The position numbers were made by a program, and so were the translations under genes. The notes under the pieces were generated by a model. It saw nothing but the letters and a program-made list of their open reading frames with translations. It made no database searches and was not told where the DNA came from. Shown here in pieces: positions 6,000 to 13,047 of a DNA stretch of 13,047 bases. The DNA comes from Nanobdellota archaeon (GTDB lineage: Archaea > Nanoarchaeota > Nanoarchaeia > Parvarchaeales > Parvarchaeaceae), in contig JAKBRA010000020.1 of assembly GCA_021834945.1 (NCBI GenBank), forward strand, positions 1-13,047, in the 5' to 3' direction. Position 1 is the stretch's first letter; every line of letters starts with the position of its first letter.

Positions 6000-7019
6000 C
6001 TAAAATTTTATTACTTTTACGCCCAGCACTTCGCTGTTTTTGAGGTCAGTCAATGCGGAGTTTATCTCTTCCAACTTTATATCAGTATATACCGGTTTTA
6101 TGCCTAGGTTTGTGGCAAGTCTCAAATATTCTAACATGTCTTCTCTTGTGTAGGATTCAACGGAAAGCAGTGTCTTTTCATGGAACAACTGCCGGTCATA
6201 ATCAATCTTTATTTCTCCGTCTACGTGTATTCCAGCAACAACTACCCTTCCACCCGGTTTTATTATTTTTAAGGCATTCATTATAGGTATAGCTGAAGGT
6301 GCAAAAATTATTGCGGCTTCTATGTCTTTATCCTTTAAATTTTCGTATACATCTCCGTTTTTAGGCGAAAAAGTGAAATCAGCTCCAAGCTCGCTGGCAA
6401 GCTTGAGGTGGTTTTCATCTCTGCTTACTATTATAACTTTGTGTCCAAATTTCTTTGCAAGTTGTAATGTTAAGTGCGCCGAACCGCCGAATCCGAACAG
6501 TGCAATGTTGCTCCCAGGGGAAGCATTTGCTAATTTGAAAGAACGGTAACCTATTGCTCCGGAACAGAGCAATGGAGCAATTTCTTCATCCTTTAATCCG
6601 ACAGGCAGATTAAATATAAATCTATTATCGGCTATAATGTATTCGGAGTAACCTCCGTTCTTAGAAAAGCCAGTAAACTGTTTGTTTTGGCATAGATTTT
6701 CCCTGCCGCTGAGGCAGTATTCGCAGCTTCCGCATGAGCTGTACAGCCAGGCAACCCCTACTTTATTGCCGATTTTTTGGTTCTTAACTTCGCTGCCGGC
6801 CTTTTCAATAGTGCCTACTACCTCATGCCCAGGAACTATGCCATTTACTTTTCCAAGTTCTCCTTCAATTACATGTAAATCCGTTCTGCATACACCGCAC
6901 GCACTTACTTTTATCAATACTTCATTTTCCTTTAATTCAGGCAATTCCAATTCAGTTATCTTCAAAGGATTTTTTTCTATCTTTCCAGGTTTTTCAAGAA
7001 AGGCTGCTTTTGTTTTCAT
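6000..7019 (-). CDS. Zinc-dependent medium-chain alcohol dehydrogenase
   Basis: Interconverts alcohols and aldehydes or ketones with a nicotinamide cofactor in the cytoplasm. The 339-residue length is standard for the MDR superfamily. Catalytic-zinc ligands are Cys44 (GVCRTDLH), His65-Glu66 (PGHE) and Cys152. The structural zinc site has Cys96, Cys99, Cys102 and Cys110. The Rossmann nucleotide loop is GFGGSAH at 176-182. The sequence most resembles the propanol-preferring/AdhP-like branch; exact substrate and NAD versus NADP preference cannot be read. It is divergent from the GH15 gene with a 79-base spacer, which suggests shared control with sugar use, perhaps as a step disposing of reducing equivalents from sugar breakdown; that link is inference. 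The start is supported by a TATA-like box 27.5 bases upstream. Confidence 0.95.
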   Translation of the reverse strand: MKTKAAFLEKPGKIEKNPLKITELELPELKENEVLIKVSACGVCRTDLHVIEGELGKVNGIVPGHEVVGTIEKAGSEVKNQKIGNKVGVAWLYSSCGSCEYCLSGRENLCQNKQFTGFSKNGGYSEYIIADNRFIFNLPVGLKDEEIAPLLCSGAIGYRSFKLANASPGSNIALFGFGGSAHLTLQLAKKFGHKVIIVSRDENHLKLASELGADFTFSPKNGDVYENLKDKDIEAAIIFAPSAIPIMNALKIIKPGGRVVVAGIHVDGEIKIDYDRQLFHEKTLLSVESYTREDMLEYLRLATNLGIKPVYTDIKLEEINSALTDLKNSEVLGVKVIKF

Positions 7020-7042
7020 ATAACATACTGTAATTTTTTTAA

Positions 7043-7050
7043 AATATAAA
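7043..7050 (-). promoter_or_regulatory. TATA box of the alcohol dehydrogenase gene
   Basis: On the minus strand this reads TTTATATT, centred 27.5 bases before the ATG at 7019. It sits in the 79-base divergent spacer shared with the glucoamylase promoter. Confidence 0.6.
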
Positions 7051-7067
7051 CAGCTACTTCTAAAAAG

Positions 7068-7075
7068 TTTAATAT
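7068..7075 (+). promoter_or_regulatory. TATA box of the glucoamylase gene
   Basis: TTTAATAT, centred 27.5 bases before the ATG at 7099. It lies only 17 bases from the opposing dehydrogenase box, so the two divergent promoters are close enough for one regulator to affect both. Confidence 0.55.
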
Positions 7076-7098
7076 CCTAAGAGCTTTTATTAATACAG

Positions 7099-8856
7099 AT
7101 GACGTTGACTTTTGCAGACTTCAAGGACATTGGATTCATAAGCAATCAATTAACAGGTTCCTTGATAGACAAGAATGGTAACGTACTATGGCTTTGCTTT
7201 CCGAGGTTCGATTCGGATCCGTTTATTGCCGGTCTGTTGGATGAGAATAACGGGGGAATTTTCAGAATAAGCCCAACAGCGCAGTTTTCATCTTTGCATA
7301 AGTACACTGCACCAAACGTTTTGCATACCAATTTTAAAACAGCGGAAGGAAATGCGGACATAAATGACTTTTTGATACCTGGCAAAACTATACTTGTAAG
7401 GGACATAAATTCAGAGATCAAAATGCAGCTTAACTTTAATCCTTTGTTCGGTTTTCATACTATGAATTTCAATTATTCCGAGAACGACGGCAAAATCATG
7501 TTTGATAGTAAAAACGGAAAAGGAAGACTGGTTTTAGAGATAATTGGTGAATACAAAAAAACCGGAGATTTTACATGGGAAATAGAGAAGGGCTTAAGCC
7601 AGGTAATGCTGTCTTATTATCAATCCGCAGAAATCTATGAATTGGAAGGGAAAAACGTATCTTCGTCTAACATGTCAAAAGCACTGGATTCAACTATAAA
7701 TTACTGGGGAGCGTACACAGAAAGAATAAAATTAAGTCTAGCAAAGACTGAATTAGAGGAATTCGAACAACTTTTAAGGTCATCTATTTTTACCATACTA
7801 GGACTTACATATTCACCCACGGGCAGTATAATAGCTGCACCTACTGCTTCTTTGCCAGAAGATCCCGGTGGCAATAGAAACTGGGATTACAGGTATGTTT
7901 GGGTGAGAGACTCTGCAATAATGGCATCTGCTCTTTGTAGCTCAGGCTTAGACATAGAAGGCAGAAGGGTCCTCGAATTCTTGTTTAGCATGATAGATTA
8001 TTCAGGCAAGCCGCTTTATAACCTTTACAAAGTAGATGGTACAAAAATATACGGTGAAAGATATATCGATTCTTTAAGCGGGTTCCTGAATTCAAAACCC
8101 GTAAGGATAGGGAATCGTGCTACCAACCAGATACAACTTGACATAGAAGGAGAATTCCTATACGCCGTAAACAGTTATTTTGATTCTACAAAGGATAAGG
8201 AGTTTATACAGAATCATTCAAAGGCCATAGAATACATAGCGGATTGGCTATCCGATAACTGGCAGCTTGCCGATTCCGGCATATGGGAAAAGCCAGAGGA
8301 CCATGAATACACGCATTCGAAAGTCATGATATGGGTGGCCCTGGAAAGCGCGGGAAAGCTGATTTCAGAGATAGGCGGGATAGACCGCTGGAAGGAAACA
8401 AGAAATGAAATAAATAATTGGGTTATGTCGAATTGCGTAAAAGACGGCTACTTTGTGACTTTTTCAAAAGGCAGCGAAGTAGATTCTACGATCCTGTCAT
8501 TTCCACTTTATGGCTTTATCAATGTTAACGACCCCATTTTTATCAAAACCCTTAAGTTAGTTGAAAAAACTCTGCTTGTAAAAGGATTTGTTTACAGGTA
8601 CAATTTCGATTCGCTTGGAAAAGCTAACCATGCTTTTGTCCTCTGCTCAATGTGGCTAGCTTCCGTTTATTCGCGGTTGAAAAGGAAAAATGAAGCCTTG
8701 CAGCTGCTTAAAAACGTGAAAAGCATAGTCGGACCGAATAATCTAATCGGTGAGGACATAGATGTGCATAATAAGGTGTTCACAGGCAATTTCCCGCAAG
8801 GGTTTGTACATGCTACTTTTGTAAATTCAATTATTGATCTATTAAGGAGCAATTAG
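7099..8856 (+). CDS. GH15 glucoamylase-type glycoside hydrolase
   Basis: Releases glucose from the non-reducing ends of alpha-glucans; some archaeal GH15 enzymes instead cut trehalose or isomaltose. The 585 residues comprise an N-terminal beta-sandwich (about 1-215) and a C-terminal (alpha/alpha)6 barrel. Barrel motifs include PGGNRNWDYRYVWVRDSA at 256-273 (substrate subsite), GIWE at 394-397 with Glu397 as probable general acid, THSKVMIWVAL just after it, and GEDID at 551-555 with Glu552 as probable base, followed by GNFPQGFVHA. No signal peptide or membrane helix is present, so the enzyme is cytoplasmic and should act on imported oligosaccharides or stored glycogen. It converges on the GH31 gene with a 4-base overlap of stop codons. 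The leaderless start fits the TATA box. Family certain, exact substrate not. Confidence 0.95.
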   Translation: MTLTFADFKDIGFISNQLTGSLIDKNGNVLWLCFPRFDSDPFIAGLLDENNGGIFRISPTAQFSSLHKYTAPNVLHTNFKTAEGNADINDFLIPGKTILVRDINSEIKMQLNFNPLFGFHTMNFNYSENDGKIMFDSKNGKGRLVLEIIGEYKKTGDFTWEIEKGLSQVMLSYYQSAEIYELEGKNVSSSNMSKALDSTINYWGAYTERIKLSLAKTELEEFEQLLRSSIFTILGLTYSPTGSIIAAPTASLPEDPGGNRNWDYRYVWVRDSAIMASALCSSGLDIEGRRVLEFLFSMIDYSGKPLYNLYKVDGTKIYGERYIDSLSGFLNSKPVRIGNRATNQIQLDIEGEFLYAVNSYFDSTKDKEFIQNHSKAIEYIADWLSDNWQLADSGIWEKPEDHEYTHSKVMIWVALESAGKLISEIGGIDRWKETRNEINNWVMSNCVKDGYFVTFSKGSEVDSTILSFPLYGFINVNDPIFIKTLKLVEKTLLVKGFVYRYNFDSLGKANHAFVLCSMWLASVYSRLKRKNEALQLLKNVKSIVGPNNLIGEDIDVHNKVFTGNFPQGFVHATFVNSIIDLLRSN

Positions 8857-10634
8857 TATCTGACTGTTCTTTTGTCTGCCAATTTTATATTTGTGCCCTT
8901 TCTTATGAAGATAGGCATGTCGCTTGTAGACTTGACATGGCATGGGCCCTGAAATTCAACGCCACTGTTAAATTCCAGCCATTTGTCGTTGGGCAGGTAA
9001 ACCTCCCTGCTATCTTTCTCTTTTTCCAGTATAGGGGCGTATAATATGTGTTCTCCAACCATGTATTCGTCATTTATGTTGTAAGCGTTTTCATCCGATT
9101 CGAATTCATATAGCAACGGCCTTATTATTGGATCACCGTATTTATGTGCATTGTCTGCAAGCTCTTTTATGTAATCCATGAACAAGTAACGCGTATCTAT
9201 AGTCTTCTTTATCCTCTCTCTTTGTTCTTCTTCTATATCGTATATCTCCTGATCGTTCCCGTCCCTATTTTTGTGGTTTCTGAATATGGGAAAGAACGCC
9301 GACATCTGATAATACCTAGCCAGCAATTCAGGATCGCTCCTTCCTACGAATCCACCGATATCACAGCCAACATACGGTATTCCAGAAACGCTCAAACTTA
9401 ACAACAAAGGTATCTGTATTTTCATATCTTCCCAAGATGAAACGGAATCACCACTCCATATAGCCGCATATCTTTGTATTCCCGCATAGCCTGCTCGTGA
9501 AAGAATAAAGCCATTTTTAATCGCAGCATACGTGGCCATTGCCTCGAAATATGAGTATGCATTGTGAAATTCGCCGTGCTTTACGACTTTCTTGTTGTTT
9601 TTCCTGTGCAATACGTCGTCATCCAGAGTCTTCGTCTGCGTAAATGCCGCCGGTTCGTTCATGTCGAGCCATATTCCGTCTATATTATAGGTATTTATCC
9701 ACTTTTTTATCGTGGCCGTCCACCATTTTCTGGCTTCTTCATTCAAAAAATCCGGGAATACAGACTTGCCAGCCCACATGTCTGCAGTGTAAAGCTCATG
9801 TTTCTTCGTCTCGCAATATTTCCCAATCCCGCTGATGAATGTTTTGTCATTTTGATCCGCAATTACTGCAGGATCAACTATCGTAACTACTTTCGTTCCC
9901 ATCTTGTGTATCTCATTAATCATCTTTTTCGGATTCGGGAAATAATCTTTATTCCACTCGAATATTTTGTTTTTATTCATGTAGTCTATGTCCAGGTACA
10001 GTGCACCTACTTCAGTGTATTTTTTATATTCTTTCAATACTTCTATCACTTTTTCCTGTGGGAAATAACTATACCTTGATATTGAATGGCCCAAAGCCCA
10101 TTCCGGTATTTTAAACGGCATGCCTGTTAGCTTAACAAAATCTCTTATTATCTCTTTTATGTTCTTACCGCTTATTATAAAAAATTCAACAGAGCTATTC
10201 GGCACTTTTATCTTTATTTCGTCGTATTTTTCTATGCCGATGTCAAAAATCAATTTTCCAGTGTAATTTACAAATATGCCCAGCTTGCTGTCTTTTGCTA
10301 TGTCTATGAAAAATGGGATAGACACGTATAACGGGTCAGTATACTGCCTGTATGCATATGCGTCAGTATTCCACATTGTTAATTTAGTTCTTCTTCTATC
10401 CAATTCAAAGGCCTTTTCTCCTAAGCCGAGAATGTGTTCATTGATGTCAAGAGCTTTGCTTATCTCCAATCCATCAGCAGTCTCTTTTATTCTTATTTCT
10501 TGTCCGTCTATTTTTATTTTATCTGATTTAGGTTCTTTTACTTGCTTTCCGTCAAAATTAAAATCTATAACCGGTTCGTAGGAATTTATCTTTATTTTGT
10601 GGATTACTTTTGAAGCATAATGCAATGTTTTCAT
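8853..10634 (-). CDS. GH31 alpha-glucosidase
   Basis: Retaining exo-hydrolase releasing alpha-glucose from maltose and maltodextrins (isomaltose or xylosyl substrates are possible in this family). In the 593 residues, the N-terminal beta domain has GLGEKAFELDRR near 70-81. The barrel carries GALYLDIDYM, the nucleophile Asp324 in WLDMNEP, the acid/base Asp396 in WSGDSVSSWEDM, then a sugar-contacting FRNHKNRDG. A short C-terminal beta domain ends in MPIFIRKGTN. The protein stops about 15 residues later, so the distal C-terminal beta domain of larger relatives such as Sulfolobus MalA (about 690 residues) seems absent. No signal peptide is present, so it is cytoplasmic. It meets the glucoamylase gene tail to tail and is divergent from the sugar-binding-protein gene, implying a shared alpha-glucan pathway. 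The start is supported by a TATA box 27.5 bases upstream. Confidence 0.95.
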   Translation of the reverse strand: MKTLHYASKVIHKIKINSYEPVIDFNFDGKQVKEPKSDKIKIDGQEIRIKETADGLEISKALDINEHILGLGEKAFELDRRRTKLTMWNTDAYAYRQYTDPLYVSIPFFIDIAKDSKLGIFVNYTGKLIFDIGIEKYDEIKIKVPNSSVEFFIISGKNIKEIIRDFVKLTGMPFKIPEWALGHSISRYSYFPQEKVIEVLKEYKKYTEVGALYLDIDYMNKNKIFEWNKDYFPNPKKMINEIHKMGTKVVTIVDPAVIADQNDKTFISGIGKYCETKKHELYTADMWAGKSVFPDFLNEEARKWWTATIKKWINTYNIDGIWLDMNEPAAFTQTKTLDDDVLHRKNNKKVVKHGEFHNAYSYFEAMATYAAIKNGFILSRAGYAGIQRYAAIWSGDSVSSWEDMKIQIPLLLSLSVSGIPYVGCDIGGFVGRSDPELLARYYQMSAFFPIFRNHKNRDGNDQEIYDIEEEQRERIKKTIDTRYLFMDYIKELADNAHKYGDPIIRPLLYEFESDENAYNINDEYMVGEHILYAPILEKEKDSREVYLPNDKWLEFNSGVEFQGPCHVKSTSDMPIFIRKGTNIKLADKRTVRY

Positions 10635-10657
10635 GTACTATTCTAAATATTTTTACA

Positions 10658-10665
10658 ATATATAA
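10658..10665 (-). promoter_or_regulatory. TATA box of the alpha-glucosidase gene
   Basis: On the minus strand this reads TTATATAT, centred 27.5 bases before the ATG at 10634. It lies in the 85-base divergent spacer shared with the sugar-binding-protein promoter. Confidence 0.6.
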
Positions 10666-10689
10666 GTTATTTTATTACTAATAGCAAGC

Positions 10690-10697
10690 TTTAAATA
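10690..10697 (+). promoter_or_regulatory. TATA box of the sugar-binding-protein gene
   Basis: TTTAAATA, a consensus-like archaeal box, centred 26.5 bases before the ATG at 10720. It is identical to the box at 2613-2620. Confidence 0.7.
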
Positions 10698-10719
10698 CTA
10701 TGAATTTTTCTAACCAAGT

Positions 10720-12174
10720 ATGAAGAGTTCAATAATTGGCGTGATAATTGCCGTTGTTGTAATCGTTATAATAATTGCAGTGGTAGCAGCTACTTATCAT
10801 CCTTCTTCTATAAATGTTACTACCCCTTCCAAGGTCACCACAACCTATTGGCAGGCGGCTACTTATCACCCCTTTTCTACAAATGTTACTGCCCCTTCCA
10901 CAGTCACCATAACCTATTGGCAGGCGTATAGTCCAGAAGAATCAGCTGTCTTTTATAGCAAGATTTTACCAATGTTCGAGCAGGAATATCCTAACATTAA
11001 GGTTGAAGTTACAAATGTAAGTCTTTCAACCCCTAATTTCGAAACGGACGCAGCATCTCATAAAGCTCCTAACGTATATTACGATTCGAGCAATGATGAA
11101 GGATTGCTTTACGCAGGCGGTTTCATAGTAAATCTTAAGAATTATATTTCGAATGCATCTTACTTCAATCAATTTACCAGCGGTACAATTGCAGCAGAGA
11201 GCTCTGGAAATGCAATGTTTGGTTTGCCGGTTAATGAAAATTCCATATTAATGTACTATAACAAGAAGTTTTTCCCCAATGGAATAGCTAACAATACAAA
11301 TGCGTTGATTTCACAATTACAGGCTATAAATAAAACCGGCGTTTGGGGCATAGCTTATGGTATAGGTTCAGATTATGGTTACAGATTCGCAGCTTGGCTG
11401 CCTGGCTTTGGTACTTATATATTCGCGGGTAAAACAACAGGTGCAGTTACGCTTAACAATTCTGCAATGATAAATGCCTTAGAGTTTTGGTATAATTTAA
11501 CTTACGTTGATCACATAAATGCACCTTTAGGTTCAGGCAGTGGCGTAGCCGGAGCTGGTGGTTTAGAGGGATCCCTGTTTGAGTCTGGAAAAGCGGCCGT
11601 TATATTTGATGGTCCTTGGGATCTAGTTCCTTATGTTAAAGCATTAGGTAGCAATCTTGGTACGGCTCCACTTCCACAAGTTTCATCAACAGGTTTATAC
11701 TTTGCGCCTTTAATAGGTTCTGAGGGAATAGCTGTTTCATCAACTGCAGCAAGCGGTGCAACGGCAGCACAACTCAATGCCTCAGCAGTATTTGCACAAT
11801 TCTTGGCATCACCACAAGTAGAGCTTCTGATGTATAATGGTACCGGAGATTTACCTTCAGATAGCGCTGCATTGAACAGTTTGATTGCAAAGGCAAATGC
11901 TAATACTCTTGATCCAGCGTTCGCAGTTGCTGAGAATTTAACTGCAACTGAGTTTAGTCCTATAGAAAAAGGGATACTTGAACAGGAGAACGGTCATACC
12001 TCTCCAACTCCTAGTACTCCACAGATGAATTACTGGTACAGTGGCGTAGCGGATGCCCATGCTGAATTGGGTTTGTATTATACTAATAGGACGATAACAG
12101 CACCTGATGTCGCTGCTTGTCTTCAAGCATTCATATCAAGTAATTCTACAAATGTTTTAGGTGTTTGCAGTTAA
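10720..12174 (+). CDS. Membrane-anchored ABC sugar-binding protein (MalE-like, extracellular solute-binding family 1)
   Basis: Captures sugar, probably maltodextrin-type, outside the cell and hands it to the membrane permeases. Residues 1-24 form one hydrophobic helix after Lys2 with no lipobox Cys; it may stay as an anchor or be cut like archaeal class III signals. Residues 24-69 are two near-identical 23-residue units, the second running into the first strand of the binding fold (TITYWQAYSPEE). Later blocks are typical: FGLPVNENSILMYYNKKFF, then FESGKAAVIFDGPWD at 287-301. There are 13 N-x-S/T sequons (Asn 32, 55, 99, 145, 191, 204, 246, 259, 353, 373, 406, 456, 475), fitting a glycosylated surface protein. 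The only two cysteines, 467 and 483, lie near the C-terminus and could form a disulfide. It lies upstream of a MalF-like permease and divergent from the GH31 gene. Ligand identity is inferred from neighbours. Confidence 0.93.
   Translation: MKSSIIGVIIAVVVIVIIIAVVAATYHPSSINVTTPSKVTTTYWQAATYHPFSTNVTAPSTVTITYWQAYSPEESAVFYSKILPMFEQEYPNIKVEVTNVSLSTPNFETDAASHKAPNVYYDSSNDEGLLYAGGFIVNLKNYISNASYFNQFTSGTIAAESSGNAMFGLPVNENSILMYYNKKFFPNGIANNTNALISQLQAINKTGVWGIAYGIGSDYGYRFAAWLPGFGTYIFAGKTTGAVTLNNSAMINALEFWYNLTYVDHINAPLGSGSGVAGAGGLEGSLFESGKAAVIFDGPWDLVPYVKALGSNLGTAPLPQVSSTGLYFAPLIGSEGIAVSSTAASGATAAQLNASAVFAQFLASPQVELLMYNGTGDLPSDSAALNSLIAKANANTLDPAFAVAENLTATEFSPIEKGILEQENGHTSPTPSTPQMNYWYSGVADAHAELGLYYTNRTITAPDVAACLQAFISSNSTNVLGVCS
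10789..10926 (+). repeat. In-frame 69-base tandem duplication
   Basis: Units at 10789-10857 and 10858-10926 differ at 8 of 69 positions by my count. Each encodes 23 residues starting ATYHP and ending TYWQA. Five differences change the amino acid and the reading frame is kept. Confidence 0.9.
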
Positions 12175-12175
12175 A

Positions 12176-12209
12176 CATTAATTACTTCGTTAATGATTTT
12201 GTTTTTTTT
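12176..12209 (+). terminator. Putative hairpin plus oligo-T terminator or attenuator
   Basis: CATTAA (12176-12181) pairs with TTAATG (12190-12195) around an 8-base loop, starting 2 bases after the stop of the binding-protein gene. It is followed by T4 and then T8 (12202-12209). It would end or reduce transcription before the permease, leaving the binding protein in excess, as is common for ABC importers. Confidence 0.5.
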
Positions 12210-12241
12210 GGATTATTTTATTTACTGAATTAATTTATCGT

Positions 12242-12253
12242 TATAAATTTATA
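12242..12253. repeat. 12-base perfect palindrome, copy 1
   Basis: TATAAATTTATA, identical to the copy at 12340-12351, 98 bases away. It could be a second, symmetrical TATA element or an operator half of a pair. No gene starts at the matching distance downstream, though a 26-codon frame begins at 12298. Confidence 0.5.
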
Positions 12254-12339
12254 GGTTCTTGAGCGTGCTTCATTAAATCGGGATTCTAAAGGGAAAGATG
12301 AAAAACTATGAAAAGGAAGGAAAAAATGCGGGCAAAAGC

Positions 12340-12351
12340 TATAAATTTATA
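12340..12351 (+). promoter_or_regulatory. TATA box of the permease gene within palindrome copy 2
   Basis: The palindrome TATAAATTTATA contains TATAAATT (12340-12347), centred 25.5 bases before the permease ATG at 12369, fitting a leaderless start. The element duplicates the one at 12242-12253. Confidence 0.55.
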
Positions 12352-12368
12352 AAAATTTCATTAATTAA

Positions 12369-13047
12369 ATGCAGATAGAAATCAAAAACAAGTTTTTAAG
12401 AAAACTTGGTTTGCAATCCATAAATTATCTCTATCTCCTGCCAATAATCGCATTGATACTTTTTGTCTTTTTATATCCCATAGCTTATGGTATCTACATT
12501 TCTTTTACCAACTTCAGTTTGACCCACTTTTTTAATGCAACTGTTGTAGGCTTCACTAATTATGCGCTTTTATTTAAAAGCGGTTTGATCTATCCAATAA
12601 TACTGCAAACGTTGATATGGACTGTAGGCAGTTTGGTTCCGATGGTTCTTTTGGGCTTACTGGTTGCAAATATACTTAATCAAAAGGGCTTCAAAGCGAA
12701 AGGACCATTGTTTACTCTTATATTGTTGCCGTGGGCATTCCCCGCATTCATTTCTTTGTTAATATGGGCAGACATGTGGAACACGCATTTCGGTATAATA
12801 AATCAATTTTTGGGCTTATTTGGCATCCATCAGATAAATTGGCTGTTTAAAACGGTGCCTGCATGGATAGCATTAATAGTTACAAATCTTTGGCTTTCCT
12901 TTTCGTATTACACTACTTTTTTTCTTTCATCAATGCAAAGCATACCCGAAGAGTTTCATGAAGCTGCAAAAGTGGATGGAGCAAACATGTTTCAGAGGTT
13001 TAGTAAAGTTACTTGGCCGGCAATAAAAGGGGCGATAGCGTTTGCAG
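12369..13047 (+). CDS. ABC sugar transporter permease, MalF-like, 3' end beyond the window
   Basis: Forms part of the membrane channel through which the sugar passes. The 226 visible residues start MQIEIKNKFLRK and contain a first helix at about 19-47, a GFTNYALLF block at 61-69 typical of sugar permeases, helices at about 75-103, 113-136 and 164-189, and the cytoplasmic EAA loop at 195-222 (PEEFHEAAKVDGAN...FSKVTWP) that docks on the ATPase subunit. The frame is open at the right edge; 60-80 more residues are expected. The start is chosen from the leaderless TATA spacing and is the first ATG of this frame after the hydrophilic gap. It follows the binding-protein gene by 194 bases with its own promoter. 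The MalG-like partner and the ATPase should lie beyond the window or elsewhere. Confidence 0.93.
   Translation, partial: MQIEIKNKFLRKLGLQSINYLYLLPIIALILFVFLYPIAYGIYISFTNFSLTHFFNATVVGFTNYALLFKSGLIYPIILQTLIWTVGSLVPMVLLGLLVANILNQKGFKAKGPLFTLILLPWAFPAFISLLIWADMWNTHFGIINQFLGLFGIHQINWLFKTVPAWIALIVTNLWLSFSYYTTFFLSSMQSIPEEFHEAAKVDGANMFQRFSKVTWPAIKGAIAFA

Noticed and set aside
7020..7098. A shared operator between the two divergent spacers (7020-7098 and 10635-10719)
   Set aside because: Only short AT-rich words such as TTCTAAA are common to both. No convincing palindrome or repeated site could be seen by eye.
9564..10079. 171-residue plus-strand frame opposite the GH31 gene
   Set aside because: Shadow of the alpha-glucosidase, which carries both catalytic Asp motifs. 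The plus-strand product is aromatic-rich and patternless.
12298..12378. 26-codon frame starting at 12298 before the permease
   Set aside because: It runs across the permease TATA box and start codon, has no TATA box at the leaderless distance and its residues resemble no family. A weak GGGAAAG precedes it, so a short leader peptide is not fully excluded.

Overview
The window reads as an AT-rich archaeal chromosome segment. Two things point to an archaeon. First, nearly every transcription unit has an archaeal TATA-like octamer centred about 24.5-27.5 bases before its ATG, with no room for a leader. Second, the gene content fits: a P3A-type proton-pumping ATPase, a dolichol/phytol-kinase-like lipid kinase, a cytoplasmic GH15 glucoamylase paired with a GH31 alpha-glucosidase, and a membrane-anchored sugar-binding protein rich in N-glycosylation sequons. 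A proton-pump ATPase together with starch-type sugar use suggests an acidophile, of the Thermoplasmata or of the ARMAN/DPANN (Parvarchaeota/Micrarchaeota) kind. That placement is inference, because no rRNA or other marker gene is present.

Bases 1-3277 form a membrane-protein block: the 3' part of a P3A ATPase (its N-terminal third lies outside the window), then, 4 bases after its stop, a polytopic SEC59/VTE5-like CTP-dependent lipid kinase, then a separately promoted seven-helix protein of unknown function. Bases 3342-5045 carry CTP synthase (pyrG) and a previously easy-to-miss 22-codon gene for a Cys-Xaa-Cys repeat microprotein with its own leaderless promoter. Bases 5173-5968 hold a convergent pair: an uncharacterised helical protein and a stand-alone SWIM zinc-finger protein, whose 3' ends overlap by 14 bases.

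Bases 6000-13047 form a sugar-utilisation region. A zinc alcohol dehydrogenase (minus) and a GH15 glucoamylase (plus) diverge from a 79-base spacer. The glucoamylase meets a GH31 alpha-glucosidase (minus) tail to tail with a 4-base overlap. The alpha-glucosidase in turn diverges from an ABC sugar-binding protein (plus), which is followed by a MalF-like permease that runs off the window. The two glycosidases lack signal peptides, so the simplest reading is that oligosaccharides of the maltodextrin type are captured outside the cell, imported whole, and cut to glucose in the cytoplasm. The second permease and the ATPase subunit are not in the window.

The most notable points are the Cys-rich microprotein, the consistently leaderless promoters, an in-frame 23-codon tandem duplication at the N-terminus of the binding protein, and a pair of identical 12-base palindromes in the gap before the permease. 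The link CTP synthase -> CTP-dependent lipid kinase -> N-glycosylated surface protein is also notable. No CRISPR array, insertion sequence, tRNA or rRNA gene was recognised. No gap between genes exceeds 300 bases; the largest, 12175-12368, holds a putative terminator and the permease promoter.
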